Shown: one piece after another, positions 30,520 through 39,006 of the stretch
Layout: the number at the start of each line of letters is the position of its first letter
Position numbering within the stretch: the stretch's first letter is position 1
Virus record (IMG/VR): IMGVR_UViG_3300025759_000174
Location: 1-44,651 of that record
Length of the DNA stretch: 44,651 nt
Origin: a virus
Reading direction: 5' to 3' (one strand)
Notes under the pieces: generated by a model
What the model saw: the letters and a program-made list of their open reading frames with translations, nothing else
Told to the model about the DNA's origin: nothing
The model's database searches: none
Program-made: the position numbers and the translations under genes

Positions 30520-32462
30520 TATCTTCTACCTCCTGCGTGAATATCTAATCTTAAAGTGCCATATCTCCACGACTGGTCTTTACCATCATTTTCAATTTTC
30601 AGACTTACTTGTCTTCCTCTAACTCTTGTGCTTTTAAATTCAGTTGTAGTATTAATTGTAAAAGGTCCTGTAACTAAAGGATAATTATTATCAGTTGTTT
30701 CGGATGATGCTGGATAGTTTCTAAATCTTAAAGTGACTTTTGCATTACCTTCTAAATTTTTAAAGTCGGGTATAAATCTAGATACTCTCATAATATTTTC
30801 ACCTGCTCCATTTAAACCTTGTTGCGCGTCTAAATCATAATCACCAGATATTACATAAGAAGTTATAGCAAACGATGTAGTATCAGCAAGAACAGCATTA
30901 GTGCCTGTTTCATGTGCCCAAAATCTCGTTGCTCCGTATGTATTTGATGCACCATTAATAACTGGAAAAGAGGGTACAGTGCTTGCTAAAAATTCAGTAG
31001 CATAAGGCAATGAATAAGTATGATTGTCTTGATAACTTGTTCTGGATAAAGATCCTGTTGACCAAGTATTTTCTACATAGTTATAGGTTACTACTCTATC
31101 AATTTGAGCTGATCCTGCTTTTGGATAAAACCAAAATATTTCATTGTATAAACTGTTGTGTTCACCATAAGCAATTTTACTAGCTTCATAGTTTATACCT
31201 AAATTAGAGTTTCCAGTTGTAAATACAAAATCTTCTACGAGTGATCCTAATTGTGTTACTGTTCCATCAAATTTAAAAAAACCTCCACCGAAACCCATCC
31301 AATATACAGCTCCTTGTGAATATACCAAAGTGTGTTGTGATAAACACCCACAGTTAGAACCAACTTGTCTAAGTGAAAAAGTAAAAGGTGGTCCAACAAA
31401 TTGAATTACATAAGCTGCTTGATCAGTTAAAACCAACACATAATCTTTACCTTGAACAGCGGCTATAATTTCATTTCCTTGATCGAGTAAAAATGTTCCT
31501 GCAGTATTTGTTGCAGTTGGAGTATAAGTATTAAAGTCTTCTTGGTTTGAAAATCGAATAAACATTTTATTTTGTGTATCTGTATTACCTATAGTTTCTT
31601 CTGTTCCTATATGAAACAAATGTCTGTCTCTATCTGACACAAGAGTCATAACTGAAGCTGTAGGTGCATTTGTCATTACAACTGCTCTTGTATCAATTGC
31701 CGATGGGCCATCTTGAGCAATAGTATTCCAAGTAAAAGTTCTGCCGTTGTGAATTGTTGCAACAAGAGTTTGACCAAAAGTGTCCAGTGACCAGTTACCA
31801 GGATCTAATGTTACATTTGAAGATGTTGATGCTTCTCCCCATTTTTCACTACCGTAAGTATCTGTACCCCAACCAAACGCCGAAGTTTGTGCAATGGGTC
31901 CTATGGTTACATATCTATTCTGAGTCGCTGATCCAGCAGAAGATATGCCAGAGCTTGTTTCATTTGAAGGCATTGTAATTGTATATGCATTACTTCCGCT
32001 TAAAGATGTTACTTCAAAAACATTTGTTGTAAAATCTGCTGCAACAAAAGACGTACCACTTCCAGGTAATGTTACACTTTTAAATTTTACATAGTCTCCA
32101 ACAGCAACTTGTGCTGCCGTTACATTTACAGTTACTGTAGCTGATCCGTTTGTGGTTGTAAAAGTTACACCTGATTGATCTGCTTCTACAGGTGTAATAT
32201 CATAAAAAGCAGACTCGTAATAAATTACTAATAACTTAGATGTACCAATGGCAGCATACTTTCTACCATCTAAGTCTGACCAACTAAGTTGATCACGAGC
32301 AGGACCTGCTAAAGTTGCATTAACAAGTTCTGACCAACCCCCTATTTTTTCTGGTTGACCATATCTAAATCTAACATTGTCTCCGTCAGTCCATTGACCT
32401 TCAGCACCTGTTTCAGTATCTTGTTTATTAAAACCTGGTCTAAAATTAATTTTTTGAAGCAT
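30519..32462 (-). CDS. P22 gp10-like tail / DNA-stabilisation protein (putative)
   Basis: The 647-residue product starts MLQKINFRPGFNKQDTETG and has GQWTDGDNVRFRYGQPEKIGGWS, a conserved opening of large virion proteins in marine podoviruses. The rest is beta-rich with WGTDTYGSEKWGEAS, DLDGRKYAAIG and NHTYSLP segments suggesting propeller-like repeats. It resembles the Phage_stabilise (P22 gp10) group that closes the head-tail vertex. It is the first leftward gene after the rightward modification cassette. No enzyme motif is seen. Confidence 0.65.
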   Translation of the reverse strand: MLQKINFRPGFNKQDTETGAEGQWTDGDNVRFRYGQPEKIGGWSELVNATLAGPARDQLSWSDLDGRKYAAIGTSKLLVIYYESAFYDITPVEADQSGVTFTTTNGSATVTVNVTAAQVAVGDYVKFKSVTLPGSGTSFVAADFTTNVFEVTSLSGSNAYTITMPSNETSSGISSAGSATQNRYVTIGPIAQTSAFGWGTDTYGSEKWGEASTSSNVTLDPGNWSLDTFGQTLVATIHNGRTFTWNTIAQDGPSAIDTRAVVMTNAPTASVMTLVSDRDRHLFHIGTEETIGNTDTQNKMFIRFSNQEDFNTYTPTATNTAGTFLLDQGNEIIAAVQGKDYVLVLTDQAAYVIQFVGPPFTFSLRQVGSNCGCLSQHTLVYSQGAVYWMGFGGGFFKFDGTVTQLGSLVEDFVFTTGNSNLGINYEASKIAYGEHNSLYNEIFWFYPKAGSAQIDRVVTYNYVENTWSTGSLSRTSYQDNHTYSLPYATEFLASTVPSFPVINGASNTYGATRFWAHETGTNAVLADTTSFAITSYVISGDYDLDAQQGLNGAGENIMRVSRFIPDFKNLEGNAKVTLRFRNYPASSETTDNNYPLVTGPFTINTTTEFKSTRVRGRQVSLKIENDGKDQSWRYGTLRLDIHAGGRR

Positions 32463-32535
32463 ATCTGTCTATAATACCTAATTTTGTTTATTTGACTAGA
32501 CTATTTTTATATAATAGAGTATAGCCATATCATAA
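32463..32535 (+). promoter_or_regulatory. promoter-like region of the rightward modification cassette
   Basis: This short divergent gap has a perfect -10 TATAAT (32510-32515) ahead of the cassette. TTGACT (32492-32497) is only 12 bases upstream of it, too close for a standard -35, so recognition may rely on the -10 alone. On the other strand TATTAT near 32470 could serve the leftward tail gene. The gap separates a + strand unit from the - strand virion genes. Confidence 0.45.
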
Positions 32536-33042
32536 ATGATGAAAGAAAACGATAAAAAAGATCTAGGCTTTACTATCATAGATAATTTTATGGATAAGAC
32601 CTATTTCAAGCAATTGCAAGATTTGGTTATGGGTGATCAAATGCCTTGGTTTTTTCAAAAGCAAGTAAATAGCTTTGATAAAAATATATATTTTACACAT
32701 ATTCTTTATCAAGACTATTCTCCTTGTTCTAACTTTTGGGGACATTTTCAGAACCTAGCACTGAGACTAGATGCAAAAGCTTTTATAAGAATTAAAATGA
32801 ATTGTTATCCTAGAACAGAAAAAATCATAACACATGCTAGTCATGTGGATGAAGACTTTGAGCATAGAGGTGCTCTCTTTTATTGGAATACCAATAATGG
32901 TAAAACCATTTTAGAAAATGGAACTGAGATAAAATCTGTTGCAAATAGAATGTTACTATTTAATGCAGCAAGGCCTCATCGAAGCACGACGTGCACAGAT
33001 CAACCAGCTAGGTACAATACAAATTTTAATTTTTTTAAATGA
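32536..33042 (+). CDS. 2OG-Fe(II) oxygenase (5 of 7), first gene of cassette
   Basis: The 168-residue product has HASHVDEDF (H103, D105), GALFYWNTNNGKTIL, then FNAARPHRS (H148) and QPARYNTNFNFF (R159), the 2OG-Fe(II) facial triad and oxoglutarate arginine. The core starts with TIIDNFMDKTYF, as in P4H-type enzymes. Either of two adjacent ATGs (32536, 32539) may be used. Its stop overlaps the carbamoyltransferase ATG (ATGA), a coupling that suggests the two act on the same substrate: hydroxyl made by the oxygenase, carbamoyl added by the next enzyme. Confidence 0.82.
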   Translation: MMKENDKKDLGFTIIDNFMDKTYFKQLQDLVMGDQMPWFFQKQVNSFDKNIYFTHILYQDYSPCSNFWGHFQNLALRLDAKAFIRIKMNCYPRTEKIITHASHVDEDFEHRGALFYWNTNNGKTILENGTEIKSVANRMLLFNAARPHRSTTCTDQPARYNTNFNFFK

Positions 33043-34697
33043 GAATATTAGGAATATCTCCTTACCATGACGCTAGTGTTTGCATCTTAGACGATGGAGA
33101 AATTACATATTTTTCAAAACAAGAAAGATTAACACGTAAAAAAAGAGATGAGTTAGGTGAAAATCAACTTACTGTTTTAAATTATGTTTTAGATAATTAT
33201 CAAGATACACCAATTGATAAAATAGTTATATGTTCCCCAACACCAAATTCTCAAGGTGTTGATTGGTTACAAATGTATATGTGGACAAAAATAAAAAACC
33301 CTAAAGGTTGTCAAATTATAAAATATTGTCAGGATCATCATTTAGCTCATGCAACTTTAGCTTTTAACAATAGTGGTTTTAAAGAAGCTTTAACTTTTGT
33401 TATTGATAGAAATGGTGCAATGATGGAAGATAGAATGAGAGAAAGTGAATCCGTATTTACTTGTAAGTATCCTGCTAATTTTAAAACTATATATAAAAAT
33501 TATTTTCTTGTTAATAAAGGACAAGACCATGATGTAGAAAATCATCAGCTTGTTTCTAAAATGAAAAAAATATTTAAAGATGCAGAAGTAAAAGGTGATA
33601 GCACTATGAACATTACCAAAGTCTATGAATCTGCAACAACATTAATTGGTCAACATGTTTTAGAAAATGGAAAAACTATGGGTCTTGCTGGTTACGGAAA
33701 AGATAAAAAATTTCCTGACTTAATGAATGATGATTTATATTTTCATTATCACGGCATGGAAGTAGGTTACAAAGAACATTTTGGTTTACAAAATAAAAAC
33801 TTTGATAAAAGAAAATCTTTATATGCAGACTATGCTTTTCAAGTTCAAAAACAAACTCAGGAAATGGTTCTTAATCTAGTTAAGAAGTTTGTTAAAAAAA
33901 CAGGAATACGTAATGTTTGTTTAACAGGAGGTTATGCATTGAACGTTGTAACAAACGGATATTTAATTGAAAAGCTACCTCACTTAAATTTTTATTTTGA
34001 ACCTTTAGCAGATGATTCTGGAAATAGTCTTGGTGCAGCTATGGACTTACATAGAACATTAAACAAAGACAAAACAATTCGTAAATTAGTTCATACCTTT
34101 TTTAATCATACTAAAGAAAAAATTAAACCTGTTGGAAAAAAATGTAGTGTTGCTGATATAGCAAAAGCTTTATCTAAACAAAAAACAGTTGCAGTATATT
34201 ATGGAAAAGCAGAATCAGGTCCTAGAGCTTTAGGACATAGATCTATTTTATTTGATGCAAGAAATAAAAATGCCAAAGACATAGTAAATAAAATTAAGAA
34301 AAGAGAATGGTACAGACCGTTTGCTTGTTCTGTTTTAGAAGAAGATGCAAATGAGTATTTTAATATGCATGGTTTAAATGAATCTCCTTTTATGACTATT
34401 TCTTTTCCTGTTAGAAAAGAGAAAAAAAATATTATACCGGGTGTAATTCATGTTGACAATTCTTGTCGTATACAAACTGTAAACAACTCTATTCCTCATT
34501 TTTTTGAATTACTTACTGAATTTAAATATTTAACTAATGTTCCTGTTTTATTAAACACATCCTTTAATCTTGCTGGAGAGGCTTTAGTTGAATCTTATGA
34601 AGACGCAATAAAAACATTTAAGAAATCAGATATTGATATATTATGGTTTCCAGAAACAGAGAGGTATATAAATGATAAGTCCAATTTGGCCATTTGA
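33039..34697 (+). CDS. NodU/TobZ-family carbamoyltransferase
   Basis: The 552-residue product has the full two-domain layout. The N-terminal Kae1-like domain has RILGISPYHDASV, DHHLAHA (H100/H101, H104, metal-binding) and VIDRNG (D123). The second domain has TGGYALNVVTNG, EPLADDSGNSLGAA, AESGPRALGHRSIL and YRPFACSVLEED, with NTSFNLAGEALVE near the end. The family moves a carbamoyl group from carbamoyl phosphate, through carbamoyl-adenylate, to a hydroxyl. Known members modify Nod factors and antibiotics. Length is usual for the family. It lies between two 2OG oxygenases, with overlaps on both sides. Confidence 0.93.
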   Translation: MRILGISPYHDASVCILDDGEITYFSKQERLTRKKRDELGENQLTVLNYVLDNYQDTPIDKIVICSPTPNSQGVDWLQMYMWTKIKNPKGCQIIKYCQDHHLAHATLAFNNSGFKEALTFVIDRNGAMMEDRMRESESVFTCKYPANFKTIYKNYFLVNKGQDHDVENHQLVSKMKKIFKDAEVKGDSTMNITKVYESATTLIGQHVLENGKTMGLAGYGKDKKFPDLMNDDLYFHYHGMEVGYKEHFGLQNKNFDKRKSLYADYAFQVQKQTQEMVLNLVKKFVKKTGIRNVCLTGGYALNVVTNGYLIEKLPHLNFYFEPLADDSGNSLGAAMDLHRTLNKDKTIRKLVHTFFNHTKEKIKPVGKKCSVADIAKALSKQKTVAVYYGKAESGPRALGHRSILFDARNKNAKDIVNKIKKREWYRPFACSVLEEDANEYFNMHGLNESPFMTISFPVRKEKKNIIPGVIHVDNSCRIQTVNNSIPHFFELLTEFKYLTNVPVLLNTSFNLAGEALVESYEDAIKTFKKSDIDILWFPETERYINDKSNLAI

Positions 34698-35250
34698 GGC
34701 TGACAAAGTACATCACTATGCATATGCAGATAATGTATTAACAAAAAAAGAATGTGAGGATCTTGTATTCTTTGCAAAATCAATGGATCCTGAAGAAGCT
34801 TTTGTAGGAAAAGATAAAAAATTAAATTATGAAATTAGAAAAAATAAAGTTAGATGGTTAACACCTCATAAGGAGATACAAGATGTATATAGAAAAATTA
34901 CTGATGCAATTGTATCTTTAAACAAAGATTTTTTTAATTTTAAACTTTATGGTATTTATGAAAGTCTACAATTTACTACTTATGGTAAAGATGAAAAGTA
35001 TATTAAACACACTGATAGACTTTTTAGTAGTGTAATTAGAAAACTATCTTTTTCAATTCAACTTACAGATCCTGAAAAATATGAAGGTGGAGATTTAGTT
35101 TTATATGATGCAAACGAAGAAACAAAAATGAATAGAAAACAAGGAACAATAATTGTTTTTCCTTCTTTCCTTCCACACGAAGTTAAACCTGTAATAAAAG
35201 GTGAAAGAGATGCTTTAGTAGGTTGGATAACTGGGCCTAATTTTAATTAA
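34672..35250 (+). CDS. 2OG-Fe(II) oxygenase, PKHD-type (6 of 7), third gene of cassette
   Basis: The 192-residue product has KHTDRLF (H113, D115), SIQLTDPEKYEGGDLVLYD, QGTIIVFPSFLPHEV (H169) and GERDALVGWITGP (R179): a full PKHD/P4H-type hydroxylase. GAGG lies seven bases ahead of its ATG, which is inside the carbamoyltransferase gene (26-base overlap). It shares only the core with the first oxygenase of the cassette, so the two may hydroxylate different positions. It converges with the leftward gene at 35247 (4-base overlap) with no terminator between. Confidence 0.85.
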   Translation: MISPIWPFEADKVHHYAYADNVLTKKECEDLVFFAKSMDPEEAFVGKDKKLNYEIRKNKVRWLTPHKEIQDVYRKITDAIVSLNKDFFNFKLYGIYESLQFTTYGKDEKYIKHTDRLFSSVIRKLSFSIQLTDPEKYEGGDLVLYDANEETKMNRKQGTIIVFPSFLPHEVKPVIKGERDALVGWITGPNFN

Positions 35251-35582
35251 GCAGTTTGCCAAGTATTAGCGTCTTCGTCCCAATATGAATAACCTTCAGG
35301 TTTTCCTGACGGTTCATCCCATTTACCTGTAGAAGTATTGTAAGTAAAAGATTCAGATGGTTTAGGTTCTACAAAAGCATCATTGCTAGAATCATAAGTA
35401 TAACCAATACTTGCCCTAATTTTTCTTGAACCACCATCTAAAAAATATTCTACATATTGATTATTAGAATCAGCTAAAGGTTTAACAGCAGCTGCTTTTT
35501 CTGCTGTAGTAACATCATCTTGAAATACAGTTGTTTCAATGACTTCGTTAGAATTATTTATTTCTGCCCAATATTTAGCCAT
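35247..35582 (-). CDS. fibre-associated small virion protein (putative)
   Basis: From the ATG at 35582, which overlaps the stop of the glycine-rich gene (TAATG), the product is 111 residues: MAKYWAEINNSNEVIETTVF, GGSRKIRASIGYTYD, and W-rich KWDEPSGKPEGYSYWDED. The MAKYWAEI...N.VI start and YD....F.EPKPS.S..Y...T.KWDEP pattern is a small virion protein often found after tail-fibre genes in marine phages. A longer frame to 35762 reads the Gly codons of the neighbour in another frame (R/W-rich) and was rejected. Confidence 0.68.
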   Translation of the reverse strand: MAKYWAEINNSNEVIETTVFQDDVTTAEKAAAVKPLADSNNQYVEYFLDGGSRKIRASIGYTYDSSNDAFVEPKPSESFTYNTSTGKWDEPSGKPEGYSYWDEDANTWQTA

Positions 35583-36439
35583 TAGATAGGGTACCTCACT
35601 ACTACAATTCCACCTGAACCAGATCCACCTGTTCTGTTTTGGCCGCCATTTCCGCCTCCGCCAGAACCAAATCCTGTTCCAGAAGGAGCTGTTCCTTGAC
35701 CGTTTTGTACAGAGCCGTTTCCGCCTCCTCCTTGACCGCCTTGACCAGCAGCCATTTGCCAAGTTCCGCCGCCGCCTCCGCCAGCATAATATTGATCTGA
35801 ACCAGTTTGAAAAGCATTTTGAATTCCTGCGCCACCCGGTCCTCCGGTACTACCCGATCCTCCAGTTCCTGCTTGGCCCGCGCCACCGCCGCCACCAGCG
35901 CCGTGTTGTGGAGATCCTGCTCCGCCGCTTCCGCCTGAAGTACCAAAACTAGATCCTGTCCACGGAGATTGAACTCCTGGTTGGTTAGAAGATCCTCCTG
36001 AGGTAGGTTCGCCACCCCCTCCGCCGCCGCAGCCGCCGCTAGAGCCGCCGCCCTGACGAAATCCGCCACCTCGGCCACCACCTTGGCCTGTTTGACCAAA
36101 TCCAGTTGTGTTTCCTCCAGTTCCAAAAGAACCTGCTCCGCCGCCAATTGAGATTGAATAAGAAGCGGGTCCGCTTGCGTTTTGTGTTAATACGATTGCT
36201 CCTGATGCACCGCCACCTCCGCCGTGATTTTGACCTCCGCCTCCACCGCCGCCGAGTACCATTACATCTAATTCGCTTGTGTCGCCTGCTTCAATTTCAA
36301 AAGTTCCGTTTGAAGTAAAGGTGTGTACTCTAAATCCACCATACTCTGTGATAGTTCCACCTGTAGCTGTAAGTCCACCACCAGCTCCGAAACCGAAACC
36401 TTTTACTGATGCTGAACCTATTGTTGTTAAAATTGGCAT
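35582..36439 (-). CDS. glycine-rich tail fibre / adhesin-like protein
   Basis: The 285-residue product has a strand-forming start (MPILTTIGSASVKGFGFGAG, VHTFTSNGTFEIEAGD) and then ~190 residues dominated by glycine runs with S, N, Q and A, ending GSGSGGIVVVRYPI. Long Gly-rich loops are a hallmark of polyglycine-II-type phage adhesins (T4-like gp38) and of glycine-rich fibres common in marine phages, ending in a short strand. The gene lies next to the hydroxylase-carbamoyltransferase cassette, so it is a possible substrate, though no repeated Pro-Gly motif like collagen is present. Confidence 0.75.
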   Translation of the reverse strand: MPILTTIGSASVKGFGFGAGGGLTATGGTITEYGGFRVHTFTSNGTFEIEAGDTSELDVMVLGGGGGGGQNHGGGGGASGAIVLTQNASGPASYSISIGGGAGSFGTGGNTTGFGQTGQGGGRGGGFRQGGGSSGGCGGGGGGEPTSGGSSNQPGVQSPWTGSSFGTSGGSGGAGSPQHGAGGGGGAGQAGTGGSGSTGGPGGAGIQNAFQTGSDQYYAGGGGGGTWQMAAGQGGQGGGGNGSVQNGQGTAPSGTGFGSGGGGNGGQNRTGGSGSGGIVVVRYPI

Positions 36440-36456
36440 CTTTCTATGTCCTCCTA

Positions 36457-37536
36457 TTATGCAAACTGTGTTTGAGAAGCTAAAACTGTAAACGTAGAAG
36501 CTGCAGTTTTTATTGCCGTCATAGTATATGTATCGTTTGATGTTGCGTTTCCTGCAGTGAATGAAGATCCACCTTGATAAACAATAGTTACGTTTGTTGT
36601 TTTATTGTCTACTACAAAAGAAGTAGCAGCCCACGTGTTGTTATTGTTTTTATTAATATATGCAACAGTAATCGACTCACCTATATCCATTACAGCGTCT
36701 AATGAATTAGATCCGTCTCCTCTTAAATTAATTTTAAAATTACCAGATGCTGCAGCTGTACTTAAAATAACTGCTTGTGTTTGTGTATCAATTACAACGT
36801 TTGTAGAAAATGTACCATCAACGGTTACTTTTTCAGCAAGACCTTGAATCTTACCACTACCATTTAATGTAACTCTTCCTGTTCCTTTTGGAGTTATATT
36901 AAGATCAATGTTTGTGTCACCACCTGTTGCTGATAAATTAGGAGCATTTCCTGTTGCAGCATTTGTAACATCAAATTGATTTACAGCAGATGCTGTTTTT
37001 TGAAATACAATTTGTTCATTACCAGAATCATCATTAATACCATGAGCATCATCAAATTGAATATTTTGTGAATTAGTATCTAAGTCTGCAGATAATTGTG
37101 GTGAGTAGTCTGAAGAAAGATCAGTTAAACCAGTGTCTACAATATTTGTTCCATCTGAGTAAAGAATCTTAGTTGTTTTTTCATTGTCACCAAAAGTTAC
37201 TCCAGATCCTGATGCTGTTTTAACTGTTAAAGATAATGTTCCACCAGTTGAGTTTTTTACTATATAAGTTTTTTCAATTCCGTCAGGAATATTAACTGTA
37301 CAATCACCTGAAGGTGTACCTGTAATATCAATTACAGCATTTTTACCATTTGATAATGCACCATTTGTAAACGCTAAAGTAATAGCGTTTGTAGATGCAA
37401 CAGAAATAGCTTCTCTTCCAGCAATTGCTTGTTGAACAATGTTTAAGTTTGTATTTGTAATGTCACCCCAAAGACCAGCTTTTTCACCAGTGACCATTAA
37501 CTCTAGTTTTAAATCTGTACTATAACTTGATGGCAT
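36457..37536 (-). CDS. tail fibre-like protein
   Basis: The 359-residue product begins MPSSYSTDLKLELMVTGEKA with GLWGDITNTNLNIVQQAIAG, a recurrent opening in marine phage fibres, followed by beta-rich Asn/Thr/Gly repeats (TVNIPDGIEKTYIVKNSTGG, INLRGDGSNSLDAVMD). No enzymatic motif is seen. It is 17 bases upstream of the glycine-rich gene and most likely part of the same fibre or its assembly. Confidence 0.7.
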   Translation of the reverse strand: MPSSYSTDLKLELMVTGEKAGLWGDITNTNLNIVQQAIAGREAISVASTNAITLAFTNGALSNGKNAVIDITGTPSGDCTVNIPDGIEKTYIVKNSTGGTLSLTVKTASGSGVTFGDNEKTTKILYSDGTNIVDTGLTDLSSDYSPQLSADLDTNSQNIQFDDAHGINDDSGNEQIVFQKTASAVNQFDVTNAATGNAPNLSATGGDTNIDLNITPKGTGRVTLNGSGKIQGLAEKVTVDGTFSTNVVIDTQTQAVILSTAAASGNFKINLRGDGSNSLDAVMDIGESITVAYINKNNNNTWAATSFVVDNKTTNVTIVYQGGSSFTAGNATSNDTYTMTAIKTAASTFTVLASQTQFA

Positions 37537-37570
37537 ATTTTAAATTCCTTATTTGTTTAATTTATAAAAT

Positions 37571-38512
37571 TTAAGCGGCGGTGTCAACTTCTATCCAAGA
37601 AGCTTCTGTTCCGGTATCTACTGGTTGCCAAGATTGAACATTTTCATTTCCTAATGAAATAGCCATTGCTGACCCAGTAGGTAAAACAAGTGCAGAAGCA
37701 CCTGCTACAGCATTTCTTAACCCAACTTCTAGTCCTTGTCCAGTTAAATCTACTAAAGTATTTGCATCTAAAACAGCTGTTCCTTGAGCTATTTCTAATC
37801 CATTTCCTGTAGCCTGAATATCAGCGCCTGCTGTAACTGTTCCTATACCAAGACCTACATTTAAACCAATACCTGTAACTGTAGCATCAGGTGAAGGATC
37901 TAATATTCCCTCTTCTATTTCTAATCCAATTCCAGTTAAATTAATTAAAGTATTTGGTGTTGCAACAACAGAACCAAGATTAGCTGTTAACCCAATTCCA
38001 GTAACAGGAGCTTGTGCCCAAATACCTGAAGCACCCCATGCTTCTTCTCCCCATTGAGTTCTACCCCAACCTTCTTCGTTAAATCCATCTGCATTTCCAG
38101 CTGCAACTCCTAAAGTTACACCACTTAATACAACATCAGGACCAGGATCCACTGTTCCTTCTTGAGCTGTTAAACCTAAACCTGTTAAATCAACTTCTGC
38201 TAATCCTTCTGCTGTTATTGTTCCTTGAGCTATATTTAGTTGTTGACCATTGATTGCGTTTTGAACATCAATAACAACTGAGCCTGTTCCAAGGCCAGCT
38301 TCTAAACCAATACCTGTAACTAATAAATCGCCTGAAATACCCCAAGCATTTTCACCAAAAGTTAATCTACCCCAACCTGAATTAATTTCAGTTGATGTAC
38401 CAACATTTCCTTGGGCACTACTTAACTGTTGTCCAGTTAAGGTAACAGAAATATCATTCTGTTGACCCCATGAACCAGTATTCCAACTTAACGTGCCCCA
38501 AGTATTGGCCAT
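37571..38512 (-). CDS. beta-repeat virion protein (LTG.GL repeats)
   Basis: The 313-residue product opens with WGTLSWNTGSWG and carries a WG.W..G.W.. motif three more times. Between these lie about ten imperfect repeats of 18-24 residues built on (V/L)TGxGL....G...., for example VTGIGLEAGLG, LTGLGLTAQEG, LTGIGLEIEEG and VTGIGLNVGLG. They end with ALVLPTGSAMAISLG. Such repeats suit a beta-solenoid fibre. The copies show that the gene has grown by duplication. It lies in the tail part of the operon. Confidence 0.66.
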   Translation of the reverse strand: MANTWGTLSWNTGSWGQQNDISVTLTGQQLSSAQGNVGTSTEINSGWGRLTFGENAWGISGDLLVTGIGLEAGLGTGSVVIDVQNAINGQQLNIAQGTITAEGLAEVDLTGLGLTAQEGTVDPGPDVVLSGVTLGVAAGNADGFNEEGWGRTQWGEEAWGASGIWAQAPVTGIGLTANLGSVVATPNTLINLTGIGLEIEEGILDPSPDATVTGIGLNVGLGIGTVTAGADIQATGNGLEIAQGTAVLDANTLVDLTGQGLEVGLRNAVAGASALVLPTGSAMAISLGNENVQSWQPVDTGTEASWIEVDTAA

Positions 38513-38527
38513 AATAGGTTCCTCCTA

Positions 38528-38986
38528 TTACGCGTTACCAATTCTTAGAATCGCTGCTGCTGTTGTGAAAGCCGGAAATTGAATTGTGAATGTTCCCGAA
38601 GTTGCTGTTTTGTCTGCTCCAAAATCTAAAACTGCAACAGCGTCAGTAGTATTTGAACCACCACCCATTGTTGTGTTGTAGATTAAAGCGCCTCTAGCTG
38701 TAATTGTTACTCCAGTGAAAGACAAATCATTAAAGTCAACAATTGCAACACCTGATGCAACTGAAGTACTTGGATTTGGTTTTACTAGAGTTCCACCACC
38801 TGCAGTATATTGACCTGAGTTACTAACTTCACCTGAAGTAGAATACCCTGTAGTTGATGAATTCAATGTAGCAGTAGAAACAAAAAGAGCAAGTTTGAAA
38901 GTATCACCTCCAGTAAATTGGAATTCGTGATCTCCTTCTAACAGTTCCTTCTTGAATGAATTACAAACCGCTTGTGTTATTGCCAT
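38528..38986 (-). CDS. conserved virion protein
   Basis: The 152-residue product starts MAITQAVCNSFKKELLEGDH and has GGDTFKLALFVSTATLNSST, GEVSNSGQYTAGGGTLV and DFNDLSFTGVTITARGALIYN. This family recurs in marine podoviruses at the same position, ahead of tail genes. Beta-rich with no enzymatic motif, it is probably a head or tail vertex or fibre-base protein. Confidence 0.66.
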   Translation of the reverse strand: MAITQAVCNSFKKELLEGDHEFQFTGGDTFKLALFVSTATLNSSTTGYSTSGEVSNSGQYTAGGGTLVKPNPSTSVASGVAIVDFNDLSFTGVTITARGALIYNTTMGGGSNTTDAVAVLDFGADKTATSGTFTIQFPAFTTAAAILRIGNA

Positions 38987-39006
38987 ATTTTTTACTCCTT
39001 TAACTT

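Noticed and set aside
35583-35762. 60-residue Arg/Trp-rich extension of the fibre-associated protein
   Set aside because: It is the glycine codons of the adhesin gene read in another frame; the coupled ATG at 35582 gives the protein its typical start.
35602-36147. Long Ala/Glu-rich frame opposite the glycine-rich gene
   Set aside because: Shadow frame of a low-complexity gene; no matching start signal.
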